A stretch of 64,000 bases of DNA from Cheiracanthium punctorium (GCA_038373885.1 JAWZYV010012253.1:124001-188000), one strand, 5' to 3'. Positions 34,046 through 47,004 are shown, counted from the stretch's first letter. Made by a program: numbers and translations. Notes: generated by a model from the letters alone, not told the origin.

Positions 34046-34744
34046 TTAAGGGGACAAGGGACGTTAAAACTGAAAACTGTCATTTCTTAATTTTTAGTCT
34101 CCAATCATACGTAAAAATGTTTAACACAAAGGCTTACATTTACATTAATACAAAAAATTAAATATTATTTAAAAAAATATATTAATATCTTTGCGAAAAA
34201 AACGCGCATTCAATATCTTTTTCAAAATATCCCATGCGCATTCCAAATTAATAAAAAGCTGTTATTTTTTTACAGTGTACTTGCAATACATATATGAACA
34301 TAACTGCGCATTAAATTTTCAAACAAAAGTTAATTAATAGAGATATAGGAATTTAAATGTAACAATAGGGTGTAAATTTGAAAAAAAGCTACATCTCACA
34401 TGAATTTAATTTTTTTTTATAAAGCTTACCCTTGTCACACATAAAAATGAATGCGCAGATATGTTTATATATATAATGCAAATTCATACTTAAAAAATTA
34501 TAGCTTTGTATTAATTTGGAATGCGCATGGGATATTTTAAGTAAAAAAAAAGAAGGCGTATTTTTTCAAAAAAATATCAAGTTTTCATTTTTTAAAATAT
34601 TTATTTTTTAATTTTTAGTTTCAATATAGATGCAAACTATTATGTTAAACAGCTATGATTTTATGTTAAACAACTTTACATATGATTACAAGTAAAAATT
34701 CAAAATTGAAAATTTTGAATATTGAACGTCCCTTGTCCCCTTAA
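34046..34744. mobile_element. TTAA-flanked long-TIR element
   Basis: The ends are TTAAGGGGACAAGGGACGTT and its exact inverse. Inner parts of the arms are also inverted (AATATCCCATGCGCATTCCAAATTAATA region near 34227-34255, inverse near 34510-34540). TTAA duplication is typical of piggyBac and Kolobok elements. It is 699 bp, AT-rich and non-coding. Confidence 0.85.
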
Positions 34745-34782
34745 TAGTATCAATCACTTAGATCTGAATTTTAAAAATAATA

Positions 34783-34942
34783 CAGTGGAACCTCCCAAGT
34801 TGGACACCACCATAACTTGAACACCTACTTAAGTTGGATACTTTTTTGGAGAACGGAACGTGAACAAAAATATTCCTCTATAAGTTGGACACTTTTTTTT
34901 TTTTAATCAACCGCGGTTGTCAAAGTTACGGAGGTTTCACAC
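34783..34942. mobile_element. TA-flanked pogo-type MITE, AAGTTGGACAC family
   Basis: The left end CAGTGGAACCTCC is preceded by TA (34781-34782), and the right end GGAGGTTTCACAC is followed by TA. The interior has several A(A/T)AAGTTGGACAC units, shared with 61330-61490. It is 160 bp. Confidence 0.75.
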
Positions 34943-35039
34943 TACGACAGAAGTTTTAACGTGAAAGGGAAATTCCTTAAATTTACATTCTTATGCGATA
35001 AAATTACCAAAGAACTTTGTAAGTAGCACTCGTATAAAG

Positions 35040-35281
35040 TTAACCCATTAAGCGCCAAAGCTCCCGTTACGGGAACATCTATTATATATTTTTTTCTTAA
35101 AATATTTTAACGCAATTTACGAAATACACATTTTATTTAAACATTTACACTATAGGGTGTGTTATATAGTGTAAATGTTTATATAAAATGTGTATTTCGT
35201 AAATTGCGTTAAAATATTGTTAAGAAAAAATATATATAATAGATGTTCCCGTAACGGGAGCTTTGGCGCTTAATGAGTTAA
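35040..35281. mobile_element. TTAA-flanked palindromic MITE
   Basis: Arms of about 110 bp start TTAACCCATTAAGCGCC with inverse GGCGCTTAATGAGTTAA. They are almost perfectly complementary up to a short loop near 35155. The TTAA at both ends fits piggyBac-like or Kolobok-like insertion. The near identity of the arms implies a recent origin. Confidence 0.88.
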
Positions 35282-38200
35282 ACAGTTCGGACCGTGTCGG
35301 GTGGAAGAAAGGGCTTGTCCATCTTCAGGTGGGAAAAGTTCCTTCTTTCTTAAAGGCAGTCAGAGACAATGAAATAAACAGCATTTAAGTTGCCATTCGA
35401 AATAAGGAAAAAGTAAGAAATCCAGGGAGAATAAAAATTTAAAGAGAGTTTTGGGGGAGGGGGGAATAGAAGACATCAACAAAAGGAAGATAGCATGTCT
35501 GCCAGCGAAAAAGTGATATATTGAGCGAAATAAACTTCGATGCATCTTGATGACATTAGCGTTTCACTAGACGTCAACTACTCAAAAGAGTCGTTTGAGA
35601 AAAACTAGATGTGAAACAAAGTCTGTCATACCTTTTGCTGTTGTTCCTAGTTGGTGATTATTACTGAGGCTTTAGCTAGTTGTGTCCATTAATACTGCAA
35701 ATGGTGAAGTGCGGTGTAATCTACACTGCGGAAGCACAAAAGCGGATCTACGGATGGGCCCATCTCAGTCACACTTACGCCTGATTAGCTATTGAAAAAG
35801 CACTAAATTCTCACCACTAAACTTAACTTTTGACCTTTCGGGGGAAGTGCATCCATCCCTCTTTCCACGTTCAGATTCTGCCAACGATGTTAGATTCTTA
35901 CTGACATCTATATCATAGTTAATCTTCTTGCAGAGAGCATTTTATAAGATGTACGGACGTATCTCACTCGCATGTTGCAATGATTTTTCTTTCTTTTCAT
36001 TTACTGCCCCCTGCACTCTTCTGTCTTGGGCATACCTTGTTCAGGTTTTTCTCGTTCTCCATTAATGCCGCTATTAAATGCAGCATCTGAGTAGAAAGAG
36101 GGAATGTAGCCAAGCACTCTGGTTTCGTTTCACTTTATTCTTATTTATGTTTCGGTATTCGATGAGAAAAGGTGGAGGATTATTTCTGATCCACTTAAAA
36201 AATAGCCAAAAAAACAGTACAGTAAATTATAGTTTTGAGGATTCACGTATAGAAGATAACAAGTATTTGTTATTACAAAACTATCTCATACATGGAAATG
36301 ATTGATTAGTTTTAATTAGCCTTTTTTCAATCTGTTACTATTTTCGAACAATATTAGATCATAATTTTCTTCGCTTTCTCCTTCTTCATGTATTTTTAGT
36401 ATATTGACGTTAAAGTTGCACAACGATCTTAACTGAAAAACTTACAAATTATCAAGAACTCACACCCACAGTATCAAAAACCTCTGCTCCACAAGACAGA
36501 CTCAAAGGAGTCACTAAATGTCAGTCATCAGGGTCTGGTTAAAATAAAACAAAATTAATAAATATTGTTAAGGATTACAAAATAATGATCTGAGTCAAAA
36601 ATATCGTAAGTAGCACTTATAGTTTTTTTACAAAGGCACTCAAAATAATTGCAATACATTACGATCTGTCTAAGGCAGTTAGAGGCATTTAGCCAATTCG
36701 AGTACAATATACTATAGGCGTTTATGACAGCTTACTCTTCATTTAAACGATGGAAATAGCATTTAAAGTACTTTTAGTAGGTCTTGCACAACTACATCAA
36801 TAGTAATACAGCTTTTTTGAGGTTATGACCCAAAACACGCCAAGTTTGGGTACGAAACGTTGCTACTTATCGGCACATTACTTATTGCCAAATTTGGCAT
36901 TAAAAAACAGGTTAGAAAGTGTTTTATATCGATGTGTTTTACATGATTTATTTTTCTTATTCTTAATTTAGTAATAAGTTAATCATGAAATGCAATTTTA
37001 TGTACTGATATAATCCCATTTATTAGTATTATATAATTATTACATTTGTATTTTATTATGTCAGAATGTATTTTGTTTTGCTTCCCTTTCAGTAATATGG
37101 TTCAGCTAGTTCAAATAAATGTGTGTATTTTAAATGTTTTTGCTGAAAAAATGCGGACTATCCCCCTCTCCCCCTATGTAATATATACACACACACACAA
37201 TGTGGACTACTTGTAATCTGTGAAATCGCATGTTGCACCACTGTGGCAAATGCGGATCTTACAGAAAATTTAAATGAAAGTTTATCCACGATTAAACTTA
37301 AAAGTTCTTTAAGAGCTCCAATGGTTGTAGAAATTATAGCTAAATAAAATGCATTAGAAATAGAAATAGAAATTTTTTTAAAATCATACTAGGCTTAAAT
37401 GGGGATAAAACTTCTAAAATATGTACAGTAACGTTTAGTACAGCAGAATTTATGTATTACATGGTTGTATTGGTAGTACTTTTTAATCCTTGAACGAATA
37501 AATTATAATTAACTTTTAAAAATGTACAAGTAACTTGAATCTTACTAACTTAAACTCTTCAGACCCAGCTTCCACAACTAAGGACACAAAATTAAAAATA
37601 TATTGAACGTAATTGTAAGTAAATGCTAATAATTTTATTTAAAACGGTTGTGAACATTCACAAAAATTTCATATTCAGAAGTTTTTATTTTATTTATTAG
37701 AAATTTAATCTTCATTAGCATATTAAAAAATCTGAACGACAGAAATTATTTAATGAGGAGAGGGTTAATTTAAAACAATTTGAATCTACAAAAGAAGTAT
37801 TGCCTTTTTAGTCAGTTTGCTTGTACTATCGTTTCAAACGGGAAATGACGACGACTCACATTTATAAGAATTTACGCATAAGGCTTTGTTATAAACATAG
37901 GAAAATGCGGGGGGGGGATCAGTTGGATTATTTTTTGTTCGTTATGTCAAGTCAAAAAAAAAAAATTAATTGAAGGTAATGCATTGAATAATTTTATAAT
38001 AAAGAAAAAAAAACATGTGTGCATAGAAATTTATAATTTTTAAGATCGTAAACCCAAAATCTCTATAGGTTTCGTCAAAAATTGGAAGTCATTTATTTCT
38101 AATTCTGTAACATGCTAGAAAAACTGAAAGAGGAAAATTATTTCAAAACCAGAAAAACCGCTCTTATCTGTTACTTAACATTAGGATGAACTTATGTTGT

Positions 38201-38542
38201 TTGTTTGTAACCTTTACACATAAGCAGAAAATATTAGTCTGCCTCAACTTTCGACAGACCATTTTCTATCCTCTCTATCCATCGTCAAGCACACAGCTGA
38301 AAGCAACGGCGTTCGCCTTTGTCTAGATTAAGACTTGCCAACGACTTATTCAAACTAGGATTTATTTAATGTTTTCATGCAAAGCCGGATCAAGTCGCCG
38401 TTGGTTCCAGTTTGGATACTGTATTAAGTATATTTATTTTCCTGTCTCTCTTTCGCGAACAGAATAACATCATGTATACGCATAAAATATACTTTGACAA
38501 GAAATCAATTGAAAGCAAAACAGTCTATAGATATTTTATGTA
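35282..38542. other. Unannotated AT-rich stretch
   Basis: It contains a short (CA)n near 37189 and open frames at 35360-35545 and 36078-36305 without recognisable motifs. Confidence 0.5.
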
Positions 38543-40411
38543 CAGCTGCGGAAAAAAAAAAGTCCCACTTGCTCTTTATTTCGCCATCGTTCGTCGTATA
38601 GCAAAGTTATATATACCATTCGTTTGCAAATAACGCGTACTTAATTTACTATAAATTTAATTTGCATAAAGGGCCGTCTTCATTTTTAATTCTGCATCAA
38701 CTTCGTTTTTCTCAATGGCAACCCCATATTTTGATTTTATTAAACGAAAGAAAACCTTCAAATTACATTAAATATAAATTTTCACCAATTTTCTACGATA
38801 ATTTCCGGAGATATTGCGAATTCATTTTTGCGCGTTTTTAAGGGACTTTCTGCAAATTGAAAAACGCTAGGTTCCGAACTTTTCGCCTTTCATTTATTTC
38901 GCTCGCGAGAATTAAAAGAAATTAATATTATTTTCAAGGAAAATATTGTTCCCATCTCTCTTAAAGTTTTTTGTACTGTGAATATCAAGGGTAGAATAGA
39001 ATATTTAGTCTGTGGTCCAAATGACCCGTGAGTTCATAACTTCCTTGATTCGTACACATGATTTAAGGGGAAAATGCAAAATGACTGCAAAGGACTTTGA
39101 AAATCTTTGTAATTTTGAAATTGTTATTCAGTGTTTCCCTTGATGTTTCTCTTAGACAGCTGAAATGTTGGCAGGAGTTAGAGGCTGCTCCCTGCTCTTC
39201 TGACTGCAAGCATGAATATTTCTCGACTCAGCTATGGTCGAACTTAAAGAATGGTTTCATGATTTAAAATTTATTTGTTTGAATTTCATGTAAAAAACGC
39301 AATTACTTTTTTGCCGACCCAATATTATCACTGTGTTTGTTATTTCACTTTCTTCATTTAATACTATCGCCTGCAATGTGCAATATTCTTAAGACTTTTG
39401 GCGGTATTTTAATTTATAGTTAGATGAAAGTTTTTTTTTACAGAAAAACGTGATTTTGAATGTTTGATAAAGTATGGGGAATTCTAAAGACCTAATGTTT
39501 CCGATATTAAAAAAGGTCACATTCATGCCTGGAAAGTTGAGGATGTTAGTTTTTCAGAAATAGGACGTTGTATTAGGAGACATACATCTACTGCATCTAA
39601 TTCTATAGCTGGAAAATATTTTATTTGGGGGAATATTGTAGCGGACGCAACAATACACGCTTTATAGAATCCCCAACAAACTGTAAAAACCTCTAATTTA
39701 TTTGCTTCAAAATTTGATATTTTTAATACTGGTATCTTTTACTGTGTTTTTGCACAAAATAAATCTAATTTACATTTATTTTATGCAATTTTCAAAAAAT
39801 TTTCACTTAATACATTTATATATGATCCCTTCACTCATGAAAATAACACATTTTATTTAATATAAATTAAACTACTGAACGTAAAAATTTGAAATTTTGC
39901 ACAGCCATGTAATATTAATTTCTGCATCTATTTCCATCGAAATTTGGCTAGGTCGCTATTCATAATTTTTTTGAATATTAATTTAATAATTCATAATTCA
40001 TATTAATAATTTATTAAAAATCATAATAACATTAAATTATGTTTGGGTCGTTTAGTTCTAATAGTACGAATAAAAATCAGCTTCTTACTACCAATATTAT
40101 ATGAGATATGAATTGAAGTATGAAAAAATATTTTAACATATGGGGAGGGGGATTTTGGGTGCTCATAACTCATTCATTTTCTGTCCAAATTAATTGAAAA
40201 TTGGTGTCCGGGGTTAAAATGAGCTAAATTTTTTAAATATGAAGTGAAATCTAGGGGTTGCTATTGAGAAAAAAAAAGTTGGTGCGTATGCAATTTTTAT
40301 GCATAGCAAATTAAAGTGTGCGTCAATCGTAAACGATTGGTATCTGTAACTTTGCTGTGCGACGAACGGCGGCCGAAAAATGTACAAGTGGGCCTTTTTT
40401 TTCCGCAGCTG
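38543..40411 (+). mobile_element. Tc1-like element, decayed, TA-flanked
   Basis: The inverted repeats are about 100 bp and start CAGCTGCGGAAAAAAAA. They continue with CCCACTTG, CCGTTCGTCG, AGCAAAGTTA and TCGTTTGC/TCGTTTAC blocks at both ends. TA lies at 38541-38542 and 40412-40413. A short transposase N-terminal relic is at 39474-39667. The rest of the interior is AT-rich and non-coding. Confidence 0.82.
39474..39667 (+). pseudogene. Tc1-like transposase N-terminal relic
   Basis: The frame starts MGNSKDL and, after a frameshift near 39505, continues GHIHAWKVEDVSFSEIGRCI followed by RRHTSTASNS. Tc1-type transposases commonly begin MGK-x-K-DL and then a helix-turn-helix with G-S-x-x-E-I/T-A-x-x-x-x-x-S-x-S-x-V (from memory). 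The match fits the paired-like DNA-binding domain. No DDE catalytic domain follows before the stop at about 39667. The surrounding inverted repeats and TA duplication support the call. Confidence 0.6.
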
Positions 40412-41100
40412 TACAATACTAATACTTATGACATTTATATAAGATGTGGACTATTCTAGTAAAATTTAAATGAATATTGAAACGAAAAATGACGTGAGTA
40501 TACCTGTAAATAAAACTTTACAGATCATTTTACTTGAGGTATAAGCGTTAACTTCTAACAACTGAGGAGAAGTAGGCAACAACAAGATGTTATTTTATAA
40601 TAGGCCAGCAACTTTAAACAGGTAATCAATTAAAAGCGGTTTTATTAAAAAAAAAAAAAAAAAACTACTATAGATACGTGCACAGATTTTAGCGTTAACG
40701 TATATTTCTCGACCCCCCCCCCCCAAGTCGAGGAAGAATTTACTCTTCAAGGGATTTTTCTTTTAGGGGGGATTTTTAAGGGAGGAGGGATTGAAATTAG
40801 GTTTCTTCAGGCGGGAGCCTGAAAACTGGATGTATTAACTTTACACCAACAACCGAGATAGTTAATGCTTTCAATTGAGAAAATGTGTATAGTGATAATT
40901 TTTATAAAGCAATTTTAATTTTAGGATGTCTAAACAAGGTGACGTTAATAATCACTTTTTACAATCATATTTTTTAGTACTTCTTTTACATACCACACCA
41001 CTACCTGTGGTTAACTTTTATTTTTCTAATGTGAAACAAAATAAAATCATATTCTGTTCTAGTCTTGTTGACACCATCATGTACAGATTGCAAAATGTTA
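40412..41100. other. Unannotated stretch
   Basis: It includes a poly-A run near 40650 and a C run near 40713. No gene signature. Confidence 0.5.
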
Positions 41101-41637
41101 CCGTATTTACTCGCGTAATAGTCGCAGTTTTATTGCCAAATTTTCATTGTGAAAGTCTAGGTGCGACTATTATGCGGGGAAATCTGTCTAACAATATTCT
41201 TCTTTTTCTGTACCCTCTAATGTTCAAACATTACTGGTATTAAAAAAAAGCATTATAATAAAATAACTATCAAATGTTTTCAAATTATGTGCTGTTTTTT
41301 AAATAGTCTTTTCGTCAGTTGCACACAAAATAAAGGCATTTTTCTTCTTATGATAATATATTTATAGACATAAAATTCACAAATAGTCTTTGAAAAATTT
41401 ATGAAAAAAATACTAATAACATAAAGCGTAATTCATAATCAATCACTTCACTGAATGTATCAGTATTTCTGTAGTTCTGATGAGAGTATAGATGATAATT
41501 TTCTATTTTATAGATGAAGATCAAACACGCGACTGCGACTTCTTTTATGCGGGGAAAATATTTTGGCGATTTTTTCCTTCTTCAAAACGGGGGACGCGGC
41601 TATTATGCGAGGACGACTATTATGTGTGTACACGCGG
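41101..41637. mobile_element. TA-flanked element with CCGTATTTACTCGCG ends
   Basis: The left end CCGTATTTACTCGCG-TAATAGTCG and the right end CGACTATTATG..ACACGCGG form a degenerate inverted repeat of about 26 bp, with TA at 41099-41100 and 41638-41639. Motifs CGACTATTATGCGGGG recur near both ends. It is 537 bp and non-coding. Confidence 0.65.
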
Positions 41638-42319
41638 TATCAAGTCTAGTCGTGAAAGCAAAGCAGTCAAACGTTTTTCCTATCTTTTTTATTAACTTTG
41701 CTCTTTTGATTTGTTTTACGTTACATTTATTCTGAAAAAATCTCAAATTCATTTTAATCATTGTATAGGTATGGTATAACATATATAGCTTTGTAATATT
41801 TTATTTAAAAAAAGTAATTATTTTATTTAAATGACTAGGTAACGCCTAGGTAAAATTGTAATTATGTATTTCTTCTGAAGATGATTTTATACCGTGACCA
41901 TAGTATTATATGATGTTTTGTATTTTATGTTTTAATTAAAATCTGTATTTTTAACTGCGTTATTTAATAACCTTTTTACGGATTTCAGTCATTCAGAATA
42001 AAAGTTATAAAAAGTAATTTACTAGATGTCACCACGTACCCATTTTTCTTTTCAAATATTCAATTTACTATACCAAATAAGTTTTTTAACATTTGAAATT
42101 CGATCATTTTTAGGTGTAGGTTTTCTGACAGTCTGGTAACACTATCTACTTTACATTTTAAATATTCTGAAATTTATTAATGTGTTTGTCACTAAGTGTC
42201 TCCTTCTCTGTTGACGAAGTGTATTCAGATAACAGTAAATTTTATTCATTTCTTTATTATTCAAGGTTTTCCTAGAGAAGTTTATATGGGAAAAAATTCG
42301 AAAAATGTAGTTGACGCTG

Positions 42320-42352
<33 letters not shown>

Positions 42353-44237
42353 TAAATGATTGAAGGGTATTATGTAATATTTTGTAGCAGTATTTCGTAA
42401 CATTGAAATCAAAATGACTTCATCTTATGTTATGTGACACAAGATTATCAACAAAATGATAGTAATGAAAAAGGAAAAACTAAAGAAAATGTAGCAGAGT
42501 TACCTTGAATTATACTTAAAAATCTATATATGCATTCTAAATAATCTCCCACACACACACAAACACGAATACATAAAGATCTTTTGAAAAACAAACTTAT
42601 TAGAGCACGGACGTAGCGAGATGTAAGAAAGAAAGAAAAATCAGGAATGGCCCGAAAAGTAGAACTTCACACAAAAAATGTGATCATTGACACTGAATAA
42701 ACAAAAATCCTAAGTTGGAGGGGCAGGCGCCCATGGCCCACTCCTTGGCTATACGTTCTTGAATAATAGAAATTTGAAAAGTGTTGTAAATGAACCTCAA
42801 TCAGGGGCTTTTCCTAGCACTGAAAGATGAAATCTTAATAGAATTTTAATTGTACAGTCTGAATCAGTTCTGTTATGGAAGAAAAAGCAGCAGTCTCATC
42901 CCGTCACGTTGTTGACGGGCGAAAAGAGAAACCCCACCCATCAACAACACATCGATGGAGGATTCGGCATTTGAGGTAATGATCAAGTGTTCGGAACTTG
43001 TCAATTGTGTTCTGAGAAATGAATAGGTCCGCTTATTTCTCTAGACAATAGTAGGCCCGAAGTTGAAGAACTCTGTACTGAAACCTACGATCTTAGCCAG
43101 CGATTCCGAGAGTCAATCATCAACTCGATGAGCGCTTTCTCTTACAATCAAGAAAGATTCTGCAAAACGTAACTTAGCAATTACTCTTTTGTTAGGTACA
43201 TTAAATATACGTGGTCTCGCATTGTGACGAGCAGCAAGTACGAAGTTCATTGACTTTATATTAATATGCAGCGGAATGTTCAAATAATTCCTATAAAAAG
43301 TAGTAACGGATTTTTAAATTTAAAATAAAGAGACGTTGTTTTAGTGTGCGAAGAATTTTGCATAGGATCTTATTCTTATTTTTTTTTCATTTAATTTGTT
43401 GCGTCAGTATTTGTCGAATGGAAGATTTAACTGTGCTGATGAGATTTAAACGCTAAGTCCTAAAAAAAAAAACAACCTTATATAGCATTAGGTAACATTT
43501 GAAATAGTATGAATTTTTGAAGTCACTTTTTCAAGAAACAGAGTATACAATTTTAAGCTCCTAAAATTATGGCAACACCGTGACACCATAATGCAGTGAA
43601 ATAATTAAGCAGAAACACGTTACATCTAATTTTCGCAACGGTTTATATATCGTACATGAATGATATTTAACTTTTCAAACATAACTATTTAGAAAAATAT
43701 AAGTATTACTCTTACCTAAATCTTCAGTATTTATGTAAGGCTGATAGCAAATAATTTGTGACTTACCTAAAAGAATAGAAATGAAAATTAATTAAAACAA
43801 ATTGTAGAATAGTCACTTAACACGAGAACAACAAAATTCATTAAACTGATTCTTCAAATTTTCTTCATACAAATTATGGAAATACTTGGTATCTCTTCAG
43901 TCCAAATTTTGTACGGAATTTCGGATGCAGGTTGTTCCAGTGTTAAAAATCATTGAAATGATCAACATGATTTAGATATATCAACATTGAAGTAATACAC
44001 ATCTGCATATATATTGGGAAGTTTAGCTTTTTAAATAAAGTTTTGAAATATAATTAAGAGCACTTACAAAGAACAGCAACGAATTTAATATCTTTACAAT
44101 CAATAATTTTTTGGTCTACTTACGTCAACACCTGGTTTCTTTGTACCTACATATTTCTATATACGTACCAAAGAGAATATAAATGGGCCGTTTTCAAAAT
44201 TCGGCGCCGTTTGCGGTTCGCGTGTAATATATATATA
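41638..44237. other. Mostly unannotated; possible decayed hAT MITE at 42604-42766
   Basis: A T homopolymer of about 29 lies at 42321. CACGGACGTAGCGAG ... CTTGGCTATACGTTCTTG at 42604-42766 resembles the hAT MITE at 44624, with imperfect flanks TATTAGAG and AATAATAG. The slightly GC-richer 42890-43150 is unrecognised. Confidence 0.4.
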
Positions 44238-44532
44238 CAGGGTTGTCCAAATTAAACTTCCCCAACTCAGAGGAATGTGCAGGATGTTGCATGAGCCATA
44301 ATGTAATGAAATTTTGAAAACAGATACTTCAGGTCACGCGCTCGCGATTTATTTTTAAAAAATATTAGTACAAGAAGTTGCAGATAGGTGGCGCTGTAAC
44401 ACTATTAATTTGCATATTGCAATAACGTGATTTTCAGAAATAAAGCCTCTGAGCAACGTATCCAAAAGAGAGCCCTACAAAAGTGAAAGACAGGCGCTGC
44501 ACAGGCAGTTGTTTCCAGCTCGCTGATGCACA

Positions 44533-45003
44533 ATGGCTGCTTTGAAAGAAAAAGCTCTGTTAGTGAAACTTTTCTACCAGAATGACGAGAACTCCTGCGC
44601 TGGGATAAGAGCATTCCGTCGGCCAGGGACGTACCCAGAAAAAAATTTCGGAGGTGGTATAAACGGTGAAAAAGGCAGACTTTTTCACGAAAAGACGTCA
44701 TCATTCTTATTTTGTTAACAAAAACTGAAATTTCGGGGGTCCGGACCCCCTGGACCACCCCCCTGGGTACGTCCTTGCCGTCGGCTAAAGAACTTACGTC
44801 GAGGACCATTGACACCACGCGCTTTACGAGACGATGAAGAAGTTAGAAAGAACCGGACAGCTGGAAATTTTACCAGGTAGAGGACATGTTGTGGATTCTG
44901 CACGCGTTCAAGGCGTTGTTTTGGCGGTCGTGGACGCCGCTAGCCAATCACCACATGGTGTTGTCGGTGTGCCAAATGTTTCTCGTGGTGTTGAACATCT
45001 GTG
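44533..45003 (+). pseudogene. N-terminal part of a DUF4817/mariner-type transposase
   Basis: The frame starts MAALKEKALLVKLFYQNDEN and continues CAGIRAFRR up to the MITE insertion at 44624. After the MITE it continues LKNLRRGPLTPRALRD, then, after a one-base frameshift near 44833, MKKLERTGQLEILPGRG and VVDAASQSPHGVVGVPNVSR. This is the helix-turn-helix region typical of DUF4817-containing mariner relatives (from memory). The DDE domain is deleted. Three lesions can be seen: MITE insertion, frameshift and internal deletion. Confidence 0.8.
44624..44777. mobile_element. hAT MITE family D inside the mariner, TSD CCGTCGGC
   Basis: The ends are CAGGGACGTACCCAG and CTGGGTACGTCCTTG, 154 bp apart. 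Exact 8-bp duplications CCGTCGGC lie at 44616-44623 and 44778-44785. Skipping the MITE and one TSD copy restores the mariner frame across the junction, which independently confirms both boundaries. Confidence 0.93.
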
Positions 45004-45181
45004 GAACGTCTTGTTGATCTGCAGCGCCACCTATCGGCAACTTCTTGTACTAATAATTTCTTTTTAATAAATCACGAGCGCGTGATCTGAAGTGTCTGTT
45101 TCCAAAATTTCATCACATCATGACCCATACAACATCCTGCACAGGCCTCTGAGTAGGGGAAGTTTAATTTGGACAACCCTG

Positions 45182-47004
45182 TATATATTTTTGTACAAGT
45201 TATAAGAAAATTTAAATGATTTTTCTTTTTATCATGGTTTTTATTAGACAGTTTCTAGTACGGAAATAATAAATTAAAAAACATACTGTTTAATATTTTT
45301 TTTTAAAGGAGAAATGAGTAGAGAATGTACTTAAATTTTGCTGTCCAAATCATTGAACATGAAACGTATTGTGCAGAATTACTGCTCCCAAACTAAAATT
45401 TTTGCCCTGACATGCTTTAACATTGTAAAATAGTTTATTTTACATTATGAAAAAGATTTTTTAAATCTTATTTAAGCTTTTTTAAAGCTTTTAAGAAAAA
45501 TACAAGACTTTTGATAATTAAATATAGCTGTCCGGACATTGATGTCATGTCTGTTACTACATATACATACATTATTTCAACTTTTTAAACAACAGAATTG
45601 AAATTTGAGAATAGCAACACCTGTTTAACATTAGAATGTGGTCAAGAAAGAAATATAAGCAGACACTTTGAGTTTTTGGCATTTGACTAAATAAGCAACA
45701 GCCTAGTTGAGATAAGTATTTTTATTGCATATCATGCCTGTTACCTTAATTGTATAAAATATATTTATTTATTCATTCAATTTATTAATTTAGATCATTA
45801 GTTTTTTAGCCCAAATCTATGTCTCTTTTCATGTTCTTGTGGAATTTTACACTCAGGAATTTTTGTTCTTTGAAATGTCTGTTATCGGTCATAATAAGTA
45901 ACAAACATGACAAATTTGGTAACAGACATGACGCACAAAAGCTTATAAAAACATGAAAAATATTTTTAAAATGGGAAAGACTATATTATATGGGCAAAAT
46001 GACTCTACATTTATGTAATATATCACTTGGCATTATTTTGTGCTAAATAAATATCAAAGAAATTATCCAGTAACAGACATGACAAATTTCATCAAGTCTT
46101 ACAATGAAAAATGGAAAAAATTAAATAGTAAAAAAATACATGAGTAATACTCAAATAATGTTCAGAAACAAGGTGCGTTTTATATTATGGGAAAAAACTA
46201 CTTATTTTTTGAAATTATATTTTTGCTTCTTAAATTTCCAAATGACACACAATTTTGAAAATGACCTCTATACATATATACAAAGATATGCGTAGTTTTA
46301 TCTTCTTTTAATGTCTTTCAATCAATCATGTAAATAAAAAGACAGTGGGCAAGTTACAAAAGTATTTGCATTCTAAGGCAATGTGGTTCAGTATAAAACT
46401 AAAACTGCTTCATGCATGATTAACAGAGTAAAAGTATTTTACTCAGGTGGATGCCAGAAAAATAATATAATATATGTATTCAGAAATCTATTATGTGTTT
46501 ACAGATTTATCATACGTATCTTAAAAGCACAGCTGTGCAGTCACTGGAAGAGTAAAATCAGTTAATACTGGTGAATCAGTACAATGAACCCTTTTGTGCC
46601 AAGACAAATGCTTGGCACACAAATCAAATCCCCTTTCAATCATATGCAATATGAAAGTTTTATTATTTTAAACTTTCAAATCATGCCAAAAAATAGTAAT
46701 AATAATAATTCAAAAACAAGACTCATGACACATTTTTTTTTTTTTTTTGTGTGTGTGTGTGTGTGTGTGTAATCAAAAAAAAAAAAGTTTTCATCTTAAA
46801 TTCGCTTTTTGAAGACGGACTTTTTGAATGAAGTAAGCCTTGTTTTCCCCCTAAAAGTAATTTAGAGACGAATCGAAAATAAGTTACAGAAGATTGATTC
46901 AGAAAATAGACAGAAACGCAGTTGCAGTCTTATAAAGGATGCTTGAAATATTGTTAAATAAATTATTCTGGCTTGTGTTCTTTTTCTGTCGGATTACTCC
47001 GTAT
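45182..47004. other. Unannotated, with dispersed GTAACAGACATGAC motifs
   Basis: GTCATGTCTGTTAC or its complement occurs, with variants, near 45544, 45731, 45873, 45898, 45918 and 46070. A (GT)n tract is at 46749-46770. No coding signature. Confidence 0.55.

Larger units (their letters stand above)
44238..45181 (+). mobile_element. Mariner-like deletion derivative (DUF4817-type)
   Basis: The ends are CAGGGTTGTCCAAATTAAAC and its inverse. Arms of about 160 bp include AGGTGGCGCTG/CAGCGCCACCT. TA lies at 44236-44237 and 45182-45183. It encodes only the N-terminal region of its transposase (44533-45000), after which the sequence joins the right arm directly, showing an internal deletion. A hAT MITE interrupts it at 44624-44777. 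Confidence 0.88.

Noticed and set aside
35040..35281. Palindrome as a replication origin or miRNA precursor
   Set aside because: TTAA on both sides and the length fit a MITE; nothing specific supports the other readings.
42890..43160. Possible host exon in a GC-richer patch
   Set aside because: No frame longer than a few dozen codons and no recognisable domain or convincing splice-site pair.
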